Positions 37,394-47,081 are shown, numbered from the stretch's first letter. The stretch is 64,000 bases of DNA from Candidatus Gastranaerophilales bacterium (GCA_017475485.1 JAFVFO010000009.1:22491-86490); one strand, 5' to 3'. Numbers and translations are program-made. Notes: generated by a model from the letters alone, not told the origin.

Positions 37394-37474
37394 ATATTTT
37401 TTCGATATTACTTGCAAAATAAATATGTTTATAGTTTGATTAAAGTAAGACAGAAATAACAAAAGGAAAATAAA

Positions 37475-37825
37475 GTGGTTAAAATAAGACTTAAAAGATT
37501 AGGTTATAAAAAGAATCCAAGCTACAGAATAGTTGCTATCGACAGTCGCGAAAAACGTGAAGGAGCTCCTATTGAAGAATTAGGGTACTATAATCCGAAA
37601 ACAAAAGAAATGAAATTCAATGTTGAACGCGCAAAAGCAAGACTTGCACAAGGCGCTCAAGCAAGTGATACCGTTATGTATTTAATAAACAATGCTAATG
37701 AAGACGGCACTTTGAACTATAAAAAACCTGAAACAAAAAAATTATCTAAAAAAGCGCAAGCTAAATTAGAAGAAGCAAAAGCTCAAGAAGCACCGGCGGA
37801 AGCGGAAGCTACTGCTGAGGCTTAA
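37475..37825 (+). CDS. rpsP: 30S ribosomal protein S16
   Basis: The first 80 residues are a typical bS16 (MVKIRLKRLGYKKNPSYRIV, then YYNPKTKEM). A low-complexity tail of about 35 residues rich in lysine, alanine and glutamate extends the protein to 116 aa. The start is GTG at 37475, with AAAAGGAAAA upstream. The usual partners rimM, trmD and rplS are not next to it; a terminator follows directly, so it is expressed alone. Confidence 0.96.
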   Translation: MVKIRLKRLGYKKNPSYRIVAIDSREKREGAPIEELGYYNPKTKEMKFNVERAKARLAQGAQASDTVMYLINNANEDGTLNYKKPETKKLSKKAQAKLEEAKAQEAPAEAEATAEA

Positions 37826-37846
37826 TTAAACTAGTTTAAATAAATT

Positions 37847-37883
37847 AAAAAGCCTCGATGACATTTTCAATCGGGGCTTTTTT
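37847..37883 (+). terminator. Intrinsic terminator after rpsP
   Basis: AAAAGCCTCGAT pairs with ATCGGGGCTTTT (one G-T pair) and is followed by further T residues. Confidence 0.85.
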
Positions 37884-37921
37884 ATGTATTGTATAAATAT
37901 CACATAAAAAAGGAATTAAAA

Positions 37922-39121
37922 ATGACAACAGGTAACAAAACAATTGAAATTCAACCGGCTGATAAAATTACAAAAATGCCCAAATACATTTTTGCTCAAT
38001 TAGCGGATTGGAAGCAAGAAGCCATAAAAAACGGGGTTGATGTAATAGATATTTCTATAGGCAATCCTGACGGTGCAACACCTGATCCTGTTGTCAGAGT
38101 TGCAGTTGAAGCTATACAAAATCCGGCAAACCATGGCTATCCTAATTTTAGAGGTAAACCCGAATTAAGACAAGCAATTTCAAGCTGGATGAAAAGAAGA
38201 TACAGAGTAGATATCGACCCTGATACCGAAGTTCAGACTTTAATCGGCGAAAAAGAAGGATTAGCTAATATTGCACTTGCATATACAAACCCCGGAGATA
38301 CAAACATCATCCCTGACCCTTATTATCCTGTTTTGTGCAGGGGAACACTGCTTGCAGGCGGAACACCTTATTTTGTAAAATTAAAGGAAGAAAACAGATT
38401 TTTAATTGATTTATCCGAAATTCCGGATGATGTTGCAGACAAAGCTAAAATATTTTTTATAAATTATCCTAATAATCCGACAGGTGCTGTTGCTCCAAAG
38501 AGCTTTTTATCGGATGTTGTTTCATTTTGTCGTGAACACAATATTTTGCTTGTATCTGACCTTGCCTATGGTGAAGTATGTTTTTCAAACTATAGACCAT
38601 ATTCAATATTCAACATTGACGGCGCTAAAGATATAGCAATTGAATTTCACTCTTTTACAAAAACATTTAATATGGCAGGCTGGAGATGCGGCTTTGCAGT
38701 TGGCAGAAAGGACTTTATTTCAAATTTGTATGCAATGAAATCAAATATGGATTACGGTACTTCAACAATTGTTCAAGACGCATGTATAGCCGCTCTTAAT
38801 ATGGATATAAAATACGTTAAATCTATTATGGATATATATGACGCAAGACGCGAAACTATGGCTCAGGGCTTTACAGACCTTGGTTTTTATGCACCACGTT
38901 CCGACGCTACTATGTATTTTTGGATAAAAATTCCTTCCACATTTAAAAATTCTATGGAATTTTGCAGATATGTATTAGATAAAACAGGTGTTTTGCTAAC
39001 CCCGGGCAGTGCCTTCGGTGCTTTGAGCGATGACCATTTCAGAGTATCTTTAGTTCAGCCTATTCTCAGAATTCAAGAAGTATTCAGAAGATTTAGAGAA
39101 GCGGGAATAAAATACGAATAG
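37922..39121 (+). CDS. Class I aminotransferase, LL-diaminopimelate aminotransferase-like
   Basis: I choose the ATG at 37922, which has AAAGGA upstream; an in-frame ATG at 37889 lies in the preceding terminator tail. The 399-aa PLP enzyme has NPNNPTGA-type chemistry (NYPNNPTGAV), DLAYGEV, the Schiff-base lysine in SFTKTFNMAGWRCGF and a terminal RVSLVQP arginine motif. Its start (MPKYIFAQLADWKQEA, DISIGNPD) matches the DapL-like group, which makes LL-diaminopimelate directly from tetrahydrodipicolinate for lysine and peptidoglycan. An aspartate or alanine aminotransferase of the same superfamily is the alternative. Confidence 0.8.
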   Translation: MTTGNKTIEIQPADKITKMPKYIFAQLADWKQEAIKNGVDVIDISIGNPDGATPDPVVRVAVEAIQNPANHGYPNFRGKPELRQAISSWMKRRYRVDIDPDTEVQTLIGEKEGLANIALAYTNPGDTNIIPDPYYPVLCRGTLLAGGTPYFVKLKEENRFLIDLSEIPDDVADKAKIFFINYPNNPTGAVAPKSFLSDVVSFCREHNILLVSDLAYGEVCFSNYRPYSIFNIDGAKDIAIEFHSFTKTFNMAGWRCGFAVGRKDFISNLYAMKSNMDYGTSTIVQDACIAALNMDIKYVKSIMDIYDARRETMAQGFTDLGFYAPRSDATMYFWIKIPSTFKNSMEFCRYVLDKTGVLLTPGSAFGALSDDHFRVSLVQPILRIQEVFRRFREAGIKYE

Positions 39122-39223
39122 CATTTTGCAAGATAAACTTTTGTAAAAAAATGCTTAATTTTCCTAAAGTTTCAATAAAAACCTTACGATTATATCTTTG
39201 TATATAATATTAAGGAGTTTTGA

Positions 39224-39478
39224 ATGAGTTTTGGTTCTACAGAAGGCATAGGTGCTATTTCATCTTCTATGTCAGGTGAATATCCCCTGCAGCGTACAGG
39301 CCAATCTGATGCAGACAGGGATATAATGACAGGCAGCGGGTCTGTTTGGGTGAATGATGGTGATAATTCTTATGGTGTAGGCGGAGATTTAAGCTGGTTT
39401 AGTTCTGATACTTTAGAACCACCGCCCGCGGGAACGGACTTAACGGCTGAATTCGATTTATATAATGAGTTATTTTAA
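39224..39478 (+). CDS. Small acidic hypothetical protein
   Basis: The 84-aa product begins MSFGSTEGIG and is rich in glycine, serine and aspartate, with no hydrophobic core and few lysines, so it is probably unstructured (pI clearly acidic). A textbook AAGGAG ribosome binding site and TATAAT upstream support a real gene. It ends at a strong terminator shared with rpsA. The function is unknown. Confidence 0.65.
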   Translation: MSFGSTEGIGAISSSMSGEYPLQRTGQSDADRDIMTGSGSVWVNDGDNSYGVGGDLSWFSSDTLEPPPAGTDLTAEFDLYNELF

Positions 39479-39500
39479 TACTGACGATTTTGATTAATAA

Positions 39501-39534
39501 AAAAAGACTGCAAACAATAGCTTGCAGTCTTTTT
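39501..39534. terminator. Bidirectional intrinsic terminator
   Basis: AAAAAGACTGCAA pairs perfectly with TTGCAGTCTTTTT between the small acidic gene and convergent rpsA. Confidence 0.9.
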
Positions 39535-39547
39535 ATTTGAAATTAAA

Positions 39548-40636
39548 TTATTCGCTAACTTCTTCTTTATTAGCTTCTTTAATATCTTTCATTGATAAGC
39601 CGATTCTGTGTTCTTGAGGTGTGAATTTTTTGATTAATACTTCAATTTCATCACCTAAATTAAACATAGAATTTAAGTTTACCTGTCCGTCTGAAATTTC
39701 AGATGAAGGCAATAATGCTTCTACGCCGGGGTAAATATTGATAAATGCGCCGAATGAAGTGATTTTATTGATTGTACCTTTTACAACATCGCCTTCTTTG
39801 AATTTATCAATAATTTCTTCCCAAGGATTAGCACCCATTCTCTTAAGAGATAAGGAAATTCTTTTAAGATTTTCATCAATTTTGATGATTTTAACTTGAA
39901 TTTTTTGGCCTAATTGAATAACATCACTCGGGTGTTTAATTCTTTCCCAAGAAATTTCTGAAATTGGTAAAAGTCCGTCTATGCCTTCGATATCAACAAA
40001 TGCACCGAAGTCTGCAATTCTGACAACTTCACCTTCAACAATTTGGTCAATCGCAAGTTTAGAAATAATTTCATCAACAACCATTTCTCTTTGTTGTGTA
40101 TATACTTGTCTTTGAGATAAGATAAGTTTATTTCTTTTAGGATCTGCTTCTAAAATTTTAACTTCAATTTCTTGACCGATTTGCATTTCAGAAGGTGCGC
40201 CTGTTCTTAATTGGCTTGAAGGAATAAAACCTCTTAAGCCTTCAATTTCTGCAATTAAACCGCCCTTAACAGAAGATAAAACTTTTGCAAGAGCTGTTTC
40301 ATTTGAAGTTTTGATATCTGTAAGTTTTTGCCATGCTTGTGCGCAAGAAACTTTTTTAAGTGATAATACTGCTATTTCGTCATCTTCTTCATCTTTAATG
40401 ATGTAGAATTCTTTTTCGTCCCAAAGTTTAACTATTTCATCAACATTTTTATCTTGGAAATTTGAAATTTCGCGATTTGGTAAAAATGCTTCTGTTTTAG
40501 CACCTATATCAACTAAAAATCCGTCTTTTTCTTTTTTAACTACAACGCCTTTAACAACGTCTGCTACATTGATTTTGTAAGTGTAAGAATTTGATAACAG
40601 TTCTTCAAATTCTTGATTTGTCATGGTTTCTGCCAT
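39548..40636 (-). CDS. rpsA: 30S ribosomal protein S1
   Basis: The 362-aa protein has four S1 (OB-fold) repeats: about residues 20-90 (VVKGVVVKKEKDGFLVDIG), 110-175 (SSVKGGLIAEIEGLRGFIPS), 193-262 (VEGEVVRIADFGAFVDIEG, IKHPSDVIQLGQ) and 278-348 (VVKGTINKITSFGAFINIYP). It binds mRNA at the small subunit. Four repeats is the compact form, fewer than the six of E. coli. It begins on the base after the ispH stop, and its AAAGGA site lies in the ispH end, so the two are coupled. The same pair is fused into one protein in many Clostridia. Confidence 0.95.
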   Translation of the reverse strand: MAETMTNQEFEELLSNSYTYKINVADVVKGVVVKKEKDGFLVDIGAKTEAFLPNREISNFQDKNVDEIVKLWDEKEFYIIKDEEDDEIAVLSLKKVSCAQAWQKLTDIKTSNETALAKVLSSVKGGLIAEIEGLRGFIPSSQLRTGAPSEMQIGQEIEVKILEADPKRNKLILSQRQVYTQQREMVVDEIISKLAIDQIVEGEVVRIADFGAFVDIEGIDGLLPISEISWERIKHPSDVIQLGQKIQVKIIKIDENLKRISLSLKRMGANPWEEIIDKFKEGDVVKGTINKITSFGAFINIYPGVEALLPSSEISDGQVNLNSMFNLGDEIEVLIKKFTPQEHRIGLSMKDIKEANKEEVSE

Positions 40637-41503
40637 TTATATTGTCCTTTCTAATTTATTAATTACTTCTTGAATTATGTTGTCAGGAGTGGAAGCACCT
40701 GCTGTCACTCCTATGTTTAGCGAATTTTTTATAATTTCATTATAGTTGTCGAGTTCATTTTCGTCTTCTATATGAATTGTTTGGGTTATATCTTTTAATA
40801 ATTGCGCCAAGTGGGTTGTGTTTGCGCTTTTTTTAGAACCTACAACCACCATTAAATCTGAAACCTGTGCAAGTTGTTTTGCTTCTTCCTGTCTCAGCGT
40901 AGTTGAAGGGCAAATTGTATTTTGTACTTTTAAAATTTTGCAAATACTGCTAAGGTAATCAATAACTTCAAAAAGATATTCTTTTGTTTGTGTTGTTTGA
41001 AGCACAACACCTACCTTGTGTGAAGATTTCAGTATATTTTCGATTCGTCTTAAATCTTGTATAGATGAAGCTATTATTACATTTTCGGGGTTTTTGGCTT
41101 TTGCTTTGGCGTTAGCACAAATAGCTATTACTTCGGGATGTTCGGCTTTTCCTAAAATGATTACCAAATAGTCGTCATGAGCTAATTCCATGGCTTTTGA
41201 CTGTACTTTTTTAACGTCAAAACAAGTTAAATCAACAAGTTCATAGCCTTTATTTTCAATTTGTCTAAAAACTTCATTGCTTTCACCATGGCTTCTTATA
41301 ACGCAAATCCCCACCCCCTTTTCGGGTAGTTTGTTAATTGTAACTATTCCGGAATTTTCAAGCTCTGAAATAACATGCGAATTATGTATCAATTCGCCCA
41401 ATACGGAAATTTTTTTATTCGGGTTTTCTTTTTTTAGCTTAATTGTTGTTTCAACGGCTCGTTTTACACCGTAGCAGAAGCCTGCGTTTTTTGCTAATTT
41501 AAT
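40637..41503 (-). CDS. ispH: 4-hydroxy-3-methylbut-2-enyl diphosphate reductase, probable AUU start
   Basis: IspH makes IPP and DMAPP in the last step of the MEP isoprenoid pathway using a 4Fe-4S cluster. Its three cysteine ligands are in AGFCYGVKRAV, DLTCFDVKKV and NTICPSTTLRQ. The first lies upstream of every ATG, GTG or TTG in frame; the nearest standard start, a TTG at 41401, would remove that cysteine and the conserved N-terminus. The frame is open up to a TAA just upstream and offers only ATT codons at 41503 and 41515. A promoter (TTGACT-17-TAAAAC) predicts transcription from about 41510, favouring the ATT at 41503 and a 288-aa protein. rpsA follows with no gap. Confidence 0.85.
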   Translation of the reverse strand: MKLAKNAGFCYGVKRAVETTIKLKKENPNKKISVLGELIHNSHVISELENSGIVTINKLPEKGVGICVIRSHGESNEVFRQIENKGYELVDLTCFDVKKVQSKAMELAHDDYLVIILGKAEHPEVIAICANAKAKAKNPENVIIASSIQDLRRIENILKSSHKVGVVLQTTQTKEYLFEVIDYLSSICKILKVQNTICPSTTLRQEEAKQLAQVSDLMVVVGSKKSANTTHLAQLLKDITQTIHIEDENELDNYNEIIKNSLNIGVTAGASTPDNIIQEVINKLERTI

Positions 41504-41516
41504 ATTCTTTGAAATG

Positions 41517-41545
41517 GTTTTAGACCAACTTTCTTATAAAGTCAA
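41517..41545 (-). promoter_or_regulatory. Predicted ispH-rpsA promoter
   Basis: On the minus strand, TTGACT (41545-41540) and TAAAAC (41522-41517) are spaced by 17 bases. Transcription would begin near 41510, leaving a leader of only about seven bases before the ATT at 41503. Confidence 0.6.
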
Positions 41546-41623
41546 TATAAAGATATTGCTAAGATTATTTAAACATAAACATGTTTTTAGTACAATAGCA
41601 TGCGTAAGCCAGAGCAAAAACGA

Positions 41624-41640
41624 GCTTGCGATGAGCAAGC
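41624..41640. repeat. Inverted repeat with GCTCATCGC core
   Basis: GCTTGC and GCAAGC flank GATGA. On the minus strand the loop reads TCATC between GC and GC, as in the hairpin at 18163-18189. It falls in the predicted 5' leader of the class II aldolase gene. Confidence 0.55.
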
Positions 41641-41689
41641 GAGTTTGCGCAAATGATAAACATCAAAAGTGCAAAAAGGAATATAATAA

Positions 41690-42319
41690 ATGGAATTTTC
41701 TCAACAGGGAACTAAAAACGAAATTTTATATTGGTCAAAACGCTTGTACCAAAAAGGAATGTCGCCTGCAACAAGCGGGAATATTTCCGTAAAAGTAAAA
41801 AACGGTATTTATATCTCTGCTTCGGGCACTTGTCTTAATGATATGGATGAAAATGACGTTGTTTTGATTGACTATAACGGCAATACTATAGAAGGTACTA
41901 AAAAACCTTCCAGTGAAAAGGTTATGCACAGTGCTATTTATACTCAAAGAGATGATATAAATGCAATAATACATTGTCATTGTCCGATAATAACCGCATT
42001 TGCAGTTGCGGGTGTCGAAATTACAAAACCAATATTGCCTGATTTTGCGCTTTGTTATGATAAAATTCCGCTTGTACCTTATTTTTGTCCTTCAAGTATA
42101 GAATTGGCGGATACTGTCGGAAAATATTTTGAAAAATACAATGCTGTTTTGTTAAAAAACCATGGTGTTGTTATGGCTTCTAACAGTCTTCAAAATGCTT
42201 TTTATGCACTGGAATCATTGAGGGCATATTGCGAAACATATTTCGGAGCTGAAGTTTTAGGCGGTGTATGTGCTATCGGCAAAAAAGAAGTTGAAAAAGT
42301 AAAAAAAATGTATAAATAA
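41690..42319 (+). CDS. Class II aldolase/adducin family protein (FucA-like)
   Basis: The 209-aa zinc enzyme has TSGNISVK (phosphate-binding loop) and PSSEKVMH, whose glutamate is the usual catalytic acid/base. The metal histidines are in IIHCHCPI and KNHGVVM. Relatives include L-fuculose-1-phosphate aldolase, L-ribulose-5-phosphate 4-epimerase and methylthioribulose-1-phosphate dehydratase; the sequence does not settle which. An AAAAAGGA ribosome binding site is present. The long leader (about 90 bases) carries the hairpin at 41624. It stands alone; no sugar-utilisation genes are close. Confidence 0.87.
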   Translation: MEFSQQGTKNEILYWSKRLYQKGMSPATSGNISVKVKNGIYISASGTCLNDMDENDVVLIDYNGNTIEGTKKPSSEKVMHSAIYTQRDDINAIIHCHCPIITAFAVAGVEITKPILPDFALCYDKIPLVPYFCPSSIELADTVGKYFEKYNAVLLKNHGVVMASNSLQNAFYALESLRAYCETYFGAEVLGGVCAIGKKEVEKVKKMYK

Positions 42320-42321
42320 AA

Positions 42322-42350
42322 TTGACCATACTTCAAAAATTTATTATAAT
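42322..42350 (+). promoter_or_regulatory. Strong leaderless promoter
   Basis: TTGACC and TATAAT are separated by exactly 17 bases, and the -10 ends 6 bases before the ATG at 42357. This is the clearest example of the leaderless arrangement in the window. Confidence 0.75.
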
Positions 42351-42356
42351 TTTCCT

Positions 42357-42614
42357 ATGCTACCTTTAATTACAGAAGAAAATGTTAAAAATTCAATAGA
42401 TGAAGTGCTTGGTGATATTGCGCAGTGGCGAAAATCTATGATACATTACATCAAAGATGAAAACCCCGAGTTGAACACCGCGATAATTGAGCTTTCTCAA
42501 AAATCAGACCTTGACCCGAAGGCACTTGCAACAGGTGCTTATTTAGCTTATAAATTGCTTGAAAATGAGTCGGGAACTGAGGATTTGTCGGGCATGTTTG
42601 ACAGTGACGATTAA
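42357..42614 (+). CDS. Small acidic hypothetical protein
   Basis: The 85-aa, strongly acidic, helical protein (IDEVLGDIAQWRKSMIHYIKD, then a DLSGMFDSDD tail) has no signal peptide or recognised domain. It is produced from a strong promoter with no ribosome binding site, so a leaderless mRNA is predicted. The next gene, a uridine-kinase-like protein, has its own leaderless promoter 38 bases on. A small adaptor-like role is a guess only. Confidence 0.65.
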   Translation: MLPLITEENVKNSIDEVLGDIAQWRKSMIHYIKDENPELNTAIIELSQKSDLDPKALATGAYLAYKLLENESGTEDLSGMFDSDD

Positions 42615-42617
42615 TTT

Positions 42618-42645
42618 TTGAATTTTAATTTTTTTGATATAGAAT
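42618..42645 (+). promoter_or_regulatory. Predicted leaderless promoter
   Basis: TTGAAT (42618-42623) and TAGAAT (42640-42645) are spaced by 16 bases. The -10 ends 6 bases before the ATG at 42652. Confidence 0.55.
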
Positions 42646-42651
42646 GATAAT

Positions 42652-43503
42652 ATGAGCGAATTAACAAATACCGAGATTGAACAGGCTAAAAAACTTGCTT
42701 CGATGTCAAAAATTTCTCAAATACTTGAAAACATCAGAGAAGTTATTGCCCGCGACAGAAAACAGAAGCAGCCTTTAATTTTAAGGATTAATGAAGGTTT
42801 CATCTTTAACATTGCAAGAAAAGCAATTCAAGAAAAAGATTCAACATTTATTATGTCTATTGCAGGTGAAAGTGCTTCGGGCAAAACTACTTTAGTTAAT
42901 AATGCCGCAAAGGCATGCTTGAAGTCTGATACAAATAATGTCTATACGGTTGTATCTTGTGATGATTATTATAAAGACGCGTCTTTTGAGCTTCAATCTG
43001 CCGGTAGTTATGAAAAGCTCTTTGAATCAGGGTTTAGCTTTGATACGCCTGATGCAATAGATTTAGATTTAATGAAGGAACATCTTGTAAAGCTCAAAAA
43101 CGGTGAGGAAATTTATTCCCCGCTGTATAATTTTGTTACTTGTGTCAGTCAAAAAGATAAAGTTCTTAAAAAACCCGCAAAGCTCATCTTAAATGAAGGT
43201 TTATATGTTTTAAACGAACGCTTGCGTGATATTATAGATGTAAAAATTTATGTTTATACACCGTTTGAAATTATAAAAGAAAGATGGTTTTCGCGTGCTA
43301 CAAGCAGAGGCAAAACAGGCCTTGCAGCGCAAATGCAATTCCATGACGTTAATCAAACAGCGTTTCGCCACATTCGTCCCAGCATGGATACGGCAGATGT
43401 TGTTATAAACGGCATGACAACTCAAATATATATTGAAGATTTTATTAATGAATTAATTGAAGCAATAACTTCCGTTACTAATAGTAAACATCTTTCCATA
43501 TAA
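42652..43503 (+). CDS. Uridine kinase/phosphoribulokinase-family protein
   Basis: The 283-aa P-loop kinase has GESASGKTT at residues 72-80, the acceptor-side VVSCDDYYKDAS, a substrate-region SFDTPDAIDLDLM, the Walker-B-like LILNEGLYVL and an Arg-rich lid near ERWFSRATSRG. The family phosphorylates uridine/cytidine or ribulose-5-phosphate; the sequence is closest in plan to uridine kinases but has a 65-residue N-terminal extension with helices. No partner genes are adjacent. tRNA-Gln follows. Confidence 0.82.
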   Translation: MSELTNTEIEQAKKLASMSKISQILENIREVIARDRKQKQPLILRINEGFIFNIARKAIQEKDSTFIMSIAGESASGKTTLVNNAAKACLKSDTNNVYTVVSCDDYYKDASFELQSAGSYEKLFESGFSFDTPDAIDLDLMKEHLVKLKNGEEIYSPLYNFVTCVSQKDKVLKKPAKLILNEGLYVLNERLRDIIDVKIYVYTPFEIIKERWFSRATSRGKTGLAAQMQFHDVNQTAFRHIRPSMDTADVVINGMTTQIYIEDFINELIEAITSVTNSKHLSI

Positions 43504-43510
43504 TAAATTC

Positions 43511-43538
43511 TTGACAAATTAAGTTTATATATTACAGT
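43511..43538 (+). promoter_or_regulatory. tRNA-Gln promoter
   Basis: TTGACA (43511-43516) and TACAGT (43533-43538) are separated by 16 bases, placing transcription start a few bases before the tRNA. Confidence 0.65.
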
Positions 43539-43552
43539 ATATATATGCCTAA

Positions 43553-43625
43553 TGGGGCGTCGCCAAGTGGTAAGGCACCTGGTTTTGGTCCAGGCATTTC
43601 GGAGGTTCGAGTCCTTCCGCCCCAG
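43553..43625 (+). tRNA. tRNA-Gln (anticodon UUG)
   Basis: The cloverleaf is complete: acceptor TGGGGCG/CGCCCCA with discriminator G, anticodon stem CCTGG/CCAGG around TTTTGGT (anticodon TTG at 43585-43587), and a T arm with GGTTCGAGTCC. CCA is not encoded. It has its own promoter and an intrinsic terminator, so it is a single-gene transcript. Confidence 0.97.
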
Positions 43626-43640
43626 ATTTTAAAAATAATT

Positions 43641-43665
43641 AAGTCCGCAATATGCGGACTTTTTT
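43641..43665 (+). terminator. Intrinsic terminator after tRNA-Gln
   Basis: AGTCCGCA and TGCGGACT pair around ATA, followed by T5. Confidence 0.9.
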
Positions 43666-43690
43666 GTTGCGAAAAGTCGTTAAAACAATC

Positions 43691-43719
43691 TTGCCTTATA
43701 TAAGTTAAAATTATAAAAT
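43691..43719 (+). promoter_or_regulatory. Predicted leaderless promoter, HNH-type gene
   Basis: TTGCCT and TAAAAT are separated by 17 bases, and the -10 ends 6 bases before the ATG at 43726. Confidence 0.65.
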
Positions 43720-43725
43720 TAACTT

Positions 43726-44775
43726 ATGGTACAAAAGAAAAAGCCAAAAAGACTTACACAGGCAAATTATCTGAAATACTATTATGATATACCCTATGAA
43801 GGTACAACTTCGCAAGGTAAGCCTTTGCGTAAATTAAAAAATATAACTTGTCCGTACAGAGGTATAAAAATTATTCCGCAGGACGCTCTAAAAGGTTTTG
43901 AACATGGGCTTTTGAAAATCAAAACCGCACAAGAAGCGGTTGATTTGCTTTCCATATACAAAAAACATTTTTTAAAAACAGAGCTTCAATTATTTTCTAT
44001 TTTTAAAGAATTTGCAAAGCTGAATCCTGATGATGATTTAAAAAATTGCCTGCAGATGATAAAAACAAATTGTCTTACCAAATTAAAACTTGAAGAATTT
44101 GAAGTTTTAGATGATGTTGATATTTTATCGCGTAAATTATCCGCTCATACTGCCTTAAAATTGCGCGCTAAAACTACAAGGTGCAGGCAGATTATTCTAT
44201 CTGATTCTACGCGTGATACTTTTAAAAGAAAAACTTTCCTTAATTCTCTGGAAGAAATAGTACCTAATGAAAATGAAAAAGAAATTTTTAATAATATTAA
44301 AAATAAAGCATTATTTTTACCGACATCCGAATCCAGCAAAAATGCCTTTGTTGTTAAGTATTCTCAAAGACAGCAAACAGAAATCACAAGAAGGCTTTTT
44401 ATCGCTTCAACAGGCTCTATTGAACATATAGTTCCTTATTCGCAAGGTGGTTTGAATTCTATGGGTAATTTTTTGCTAACCTGCGCATCAGGTAACAGAT
44501 ATAGAGAAAACATGCGCCTTGTGGATTATATTAAAAGATTTCCTAAAATTCCCGCTTTTGCTCAAAAATATATGGATGACATTATCGAAGCAATTCATAA
44601 CGGCTTTTTAGCGGGTAATGAAACTTATCCATACAAAATAAAAGAAAAATTAATGCACGAATCGCAAGGAAGAATTATGCTGAGCCTTGCAAAATATAAA
44701 TATTCAAAAGATGACGCAGCTTATGCAAGCTATGAATACGAGCACAGGTATGACAGCTACCAAAAAAAATATTAA
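43726..44775 (+). CDS. HNH-endonuclease-like protein
   Basis: The 349-aa basic protein has a helical N-terminal 200 residues. Near residues 225-260 lies a degenerate HNH core: SIEHIVPYSQGGLNSMGNFL, then TCASGNRYRENM, i.e. E-H-x-x-P...G-G...N-x-x-x-x-C...N. One zinc-knuckle cysteine pair is absent. A further 90 helical residues follow. No mobile-element features flank it. It may be a chromosomal or domesticated nuclease of unknown target. It overlaps the convergent gene at 44772 by 4 bases. Confidence 0.72.
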   Translation: MVQKKKPKRLTQANYLKYYYDIPYEGTTSQGKPLRKLKNITCPYRGIKIIPQDALKGFEHGLLKIKTAQEAVDLLSIYKKHFLKTELQLFSIFKEFAKLNPDDDLKNCLQMIKTNCLTKLKLEEFEVLDDVDILSRKLSAHTALKLRAKTTRCRQIILSDSTRDTFKRKTFLNSLEEIVPNENEKEIFNNIKNKALFLPTSESSKNAFVVKYSQRQQTEITRRLFIASTGSIEHIVPYSQGGLNSMGNFLLTCASGNRYRENMRLVDYIKRFPKIPAFAQKYMDDIIEAIHNGFLAGNETYPYKIKEKLMHESQGRIMLSLAKYKYSKDDAAYASYEYEHRYDSYQKKY

Positions 44776-45464
44776 TAAATTTTGCTTGCCGCCAAACTTT
44801 TCAATGCTTCAGCGGCTTGTGTTTTAATTCCTTGCAGTAAAGCCAGACTTATATATCTGCTATCTTGGCAAACTCCTTCAAAGAGAATTTCCTTAGGATT
44901 GAAATTCAGTCTTTTTAATAATTCTATGGTATCCTGTACATTTTCTGTAGTTGCTTTTATTGCCCCTACGCTTTTTAGCGAGCTTAAATCCTGCAATTTT
45001 GTAAAATAAGGAACCGTTAAACGTCCGTGGATATTTTCCACTTCGCCAAGACTTTTTAGTTCGGAACCCGTTAAGTTGCAATCTCCAAGAATTGCTACAA
45101 CGTCTTTTAATAGTGCTTCTTCGTCAATTCCTGCACTTTTGAAAGAATACGCCTGATTAATCCAGCCATATCTGCTCAGGACTTTTTTGCCGTTAGATAA
45201 ATGAAAAACTTTGGTATGCATAGCTTCATGGATTTCATCCGGAGCTTTATCTTTACAAAAATCTTTAATTTCTTCAATTGTTTTTTTATCGTAAATGACC
45301 CTGTCAAAAGGAGTTGTCACAACGGGCTGAGTGATTTCTATTTTACCTTGTGTGTGCATAGCTCTAAAAGCGTCTTCTTCGCGCGATAAACTGCCTAAAT
45401 TCCTTGCGCGAAGCGCCTGTTGTTTTATGTGACCTGAATCTATTCCCGGATGAATTAATGACAT
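44772..45464 (-). CDS. Hypothetical protein with leucine-rich L-domain-like segment
   Basis: The 230-aa protein has no signal peptide. Residues about 125-175 show a repeating L-x-x-L-G-x-V-x-x-I/L pattern (SELKSLGEVENIHGRLTV, TKLQDLSSLKSVGAI) typical of short solenoids such as receptor L-domains or bacterial LRR-like repeats. The N-terminal half is charged and probably helical. It has a strong AAAGGAG. It is convergent with the HNH gene and divergent from gdhA. The function is unknown. Confidence 0.62.
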   Translation of the reverse strand: MSLIHPGIDSGHIKQQALRARNLGSLSREEDAFRAMHTQGKIEITQPVVTTPFDRVIYDKKTIEEIKDFCKDKAPDEIHEAMHTKVFHLSNGKKVLSRYGWINQAYSFKSAGIDEEALLKDVVAILGDCNLTGSELKSLGEVENIHGRLTVPYFTKLQDLSSLKSVGAIKATTENVQDTIELLKRLNFNPKEILFEGVCQDSRYISLALLQGIKTQAAEALKSLAASKIY

Positions 45465-45642
45465 ATTTTCTCCTTTTTTTTTGGTTTAATTAAATCAATA
45501 AATTTTAAAAATTGCCTATTTTTTTTAAAATGTTACAGAAAATAAACATAATTAATGTAATATATTAAGAATTTATAAAAAAATAGATTATAATTATGTC
45601 AAAATGTTAGAATAAATCCGAAAATATAATGCCAAGGAGTAA

Positions 45643-46995
<1,353 letters not shown>

Positions 46996-47081
46996 GAATA
47001 GTTACAAAACTTCATATATAGTAGCAATTATTTTCAAAATAAAAACTTTATATATATAGGAAGAAAACAAGGTGTTTAGTT

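Noticed and set aside
43553-43625. tRNA-Gln as an integration site of an element
   Set aside because: There is no duplicated tRNA 3' end nearby and no integrase gene in the window.
43726-44775. HNH gene as a homing endonuclease or mobile intron
   Set aside because: It has its own promoter, sits after a complete tRNA with terminator, and no intron boundaries or interrupted gene are visible.
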